From Saprospiraceae bacterium (GTDB lineage: Bacteria; Bacteroidota; Bacteroidia; Chitinophagales; Saprospiraceae), in the NCBI GenBank assembly GCA_004297645.1, contig SCUG01000219.1:1-6519 (forward strand): 6,519 nt of DNA. Direction: 5' to 3'. Each line of letters opens with the position of its first letter. The stretch's first letter is position 1. Shown piece by piece: positions 6,381 to 6,519 of this stretch. A program made the position numbers and the translations under genes. A model generated the notes under the pieces. That model had not been told where the DNA came from. It searched no databases and saw nothing but the letters and a program-made list of their open reading frames with translations.

Positions 6381-6414
6381 AAAGGCCCGCACATCTAATG
6401 ACATGCGGGCCTTT
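6381..6414 (-). terminator. Intrinsic terminator downstream of the 5S rRNA gene
   Basis: A perfect 11-bp stem AAAGGCCCGCA/TGCGGGCCTTT can extend to 15 bp with two G-T pairs and a four-base loop ATTA. On the minus strand it is followed by a moderately T-rich run (TTTGTTGTTC). Its place between the 5S gene and the next minus-strand gene makes it the likely end of an rRNA operon. The stem is symmetrical, but the plus-strand side lacks a T-tract. Confidence 0.75.
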
Positions 6415-6421
6415 GCAATAA

Positions 6422-6445
6422 CCCCCTAAAGGGGTGAACCCCTTT
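6422..6445 (-). other. Two mutually exclusive short hairpins after the 5S rRNA
   Basis: On the minus strand AAAGGGG-TTCA-CCCCTTT (6445-6428) forms a 7-bp hairpin. The same CCCC run can instead pair with the following GGGG (CCCC-TTTA-GGGG). Only one can form at a time. They lie between the T-rich stretch after 5S and the main terminator. They may assist termination or 3' processing of the rRNA precursor; no role is shown. Confidence 0.5.
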
Positions 6446-6465
6446 GAAACAAGAAAATAAAAAAG

Positions 6466-6519
6466 TTGGCAGTGACCTACTCTCCCAGCTTTTAGGGCAA
6501 GTACCATCGGCGCTGAAGG
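6466..6519 (-). rRNA. rrf: 5S rRNA, 3' half (cut by the right edge)
   Basis: The minus strand carries GCGCCGATGGTACT followed by GGGAGAGTAGGTCACTGCC, the strongly conserved helix IV/V and 3'-terminal part of bacterial 5S rRNA. About 54 of roughly 110 nt are present. The 3' end is placed at about 6466-6468 from the conserved CTGCC; the exact end depends on pairing with the missing 5' end. A T-rich stretch and an intrinsic terminator follow. By the usual gene order, 23S and 16S rRNA genes should lie beyond the right edge on the same strand. Confidence 0.93.

Overview
The window looks like a chromosomal segment of a member of the Bacteroidota. Reasons: a BatD protein and an AsmA-type protein of the form common in that phylum, a promoter matching the Bacteroidota consensus (TTTG, 19 bases, TAnnTTTG), and no purine-rich Shine-Dalgarno sites before the genes. 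A Saprospirales-like lineage is a guess only.

Left end, minus strand (1-580): reading in the direction of transcription there is a strong promoter (550-580), then five tandem 74-bp units (164-533). Each unit is a 3'-truncated, mutated copy of a valine tRNA. Then come one intact tRNA-Val(UAC) (89-163), an intrinsic terminator (54-85) and, four bases beyond its T-tract, the first 16 codons of a GIY-YIG nuclease-type gene that runs off the left edge. This is the most unusual part of the window: the only recognisable promoter lies outside the pseudo-tRNA array, so the array should be transcribed as a leader of the real tRNA.

Middle, plus strand (694-5853): a large AsmA-like envelope protein, then after a 100-base gap with a candidate promoter, BatD, and 23 bases later a YhhN/TMEM86-type lysoplasmalogenase. 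All three are membrane or envelope proteins. batD stands apart from the usual moxR-batABCE genes, none of which is in the window.

Right end, minus strand (5850-6519): a four-helix membrane protein of unknown function, convergent with the lysoplasmalogenase gene and sharing a 4-base stop overlap. Upstream of it lie the intrinsic terminator of an rRNA operon and the 3' half of a 5S rRNA gene cut by the right edge, so an rRNA operon on the minus strand probably continues beyond the window.
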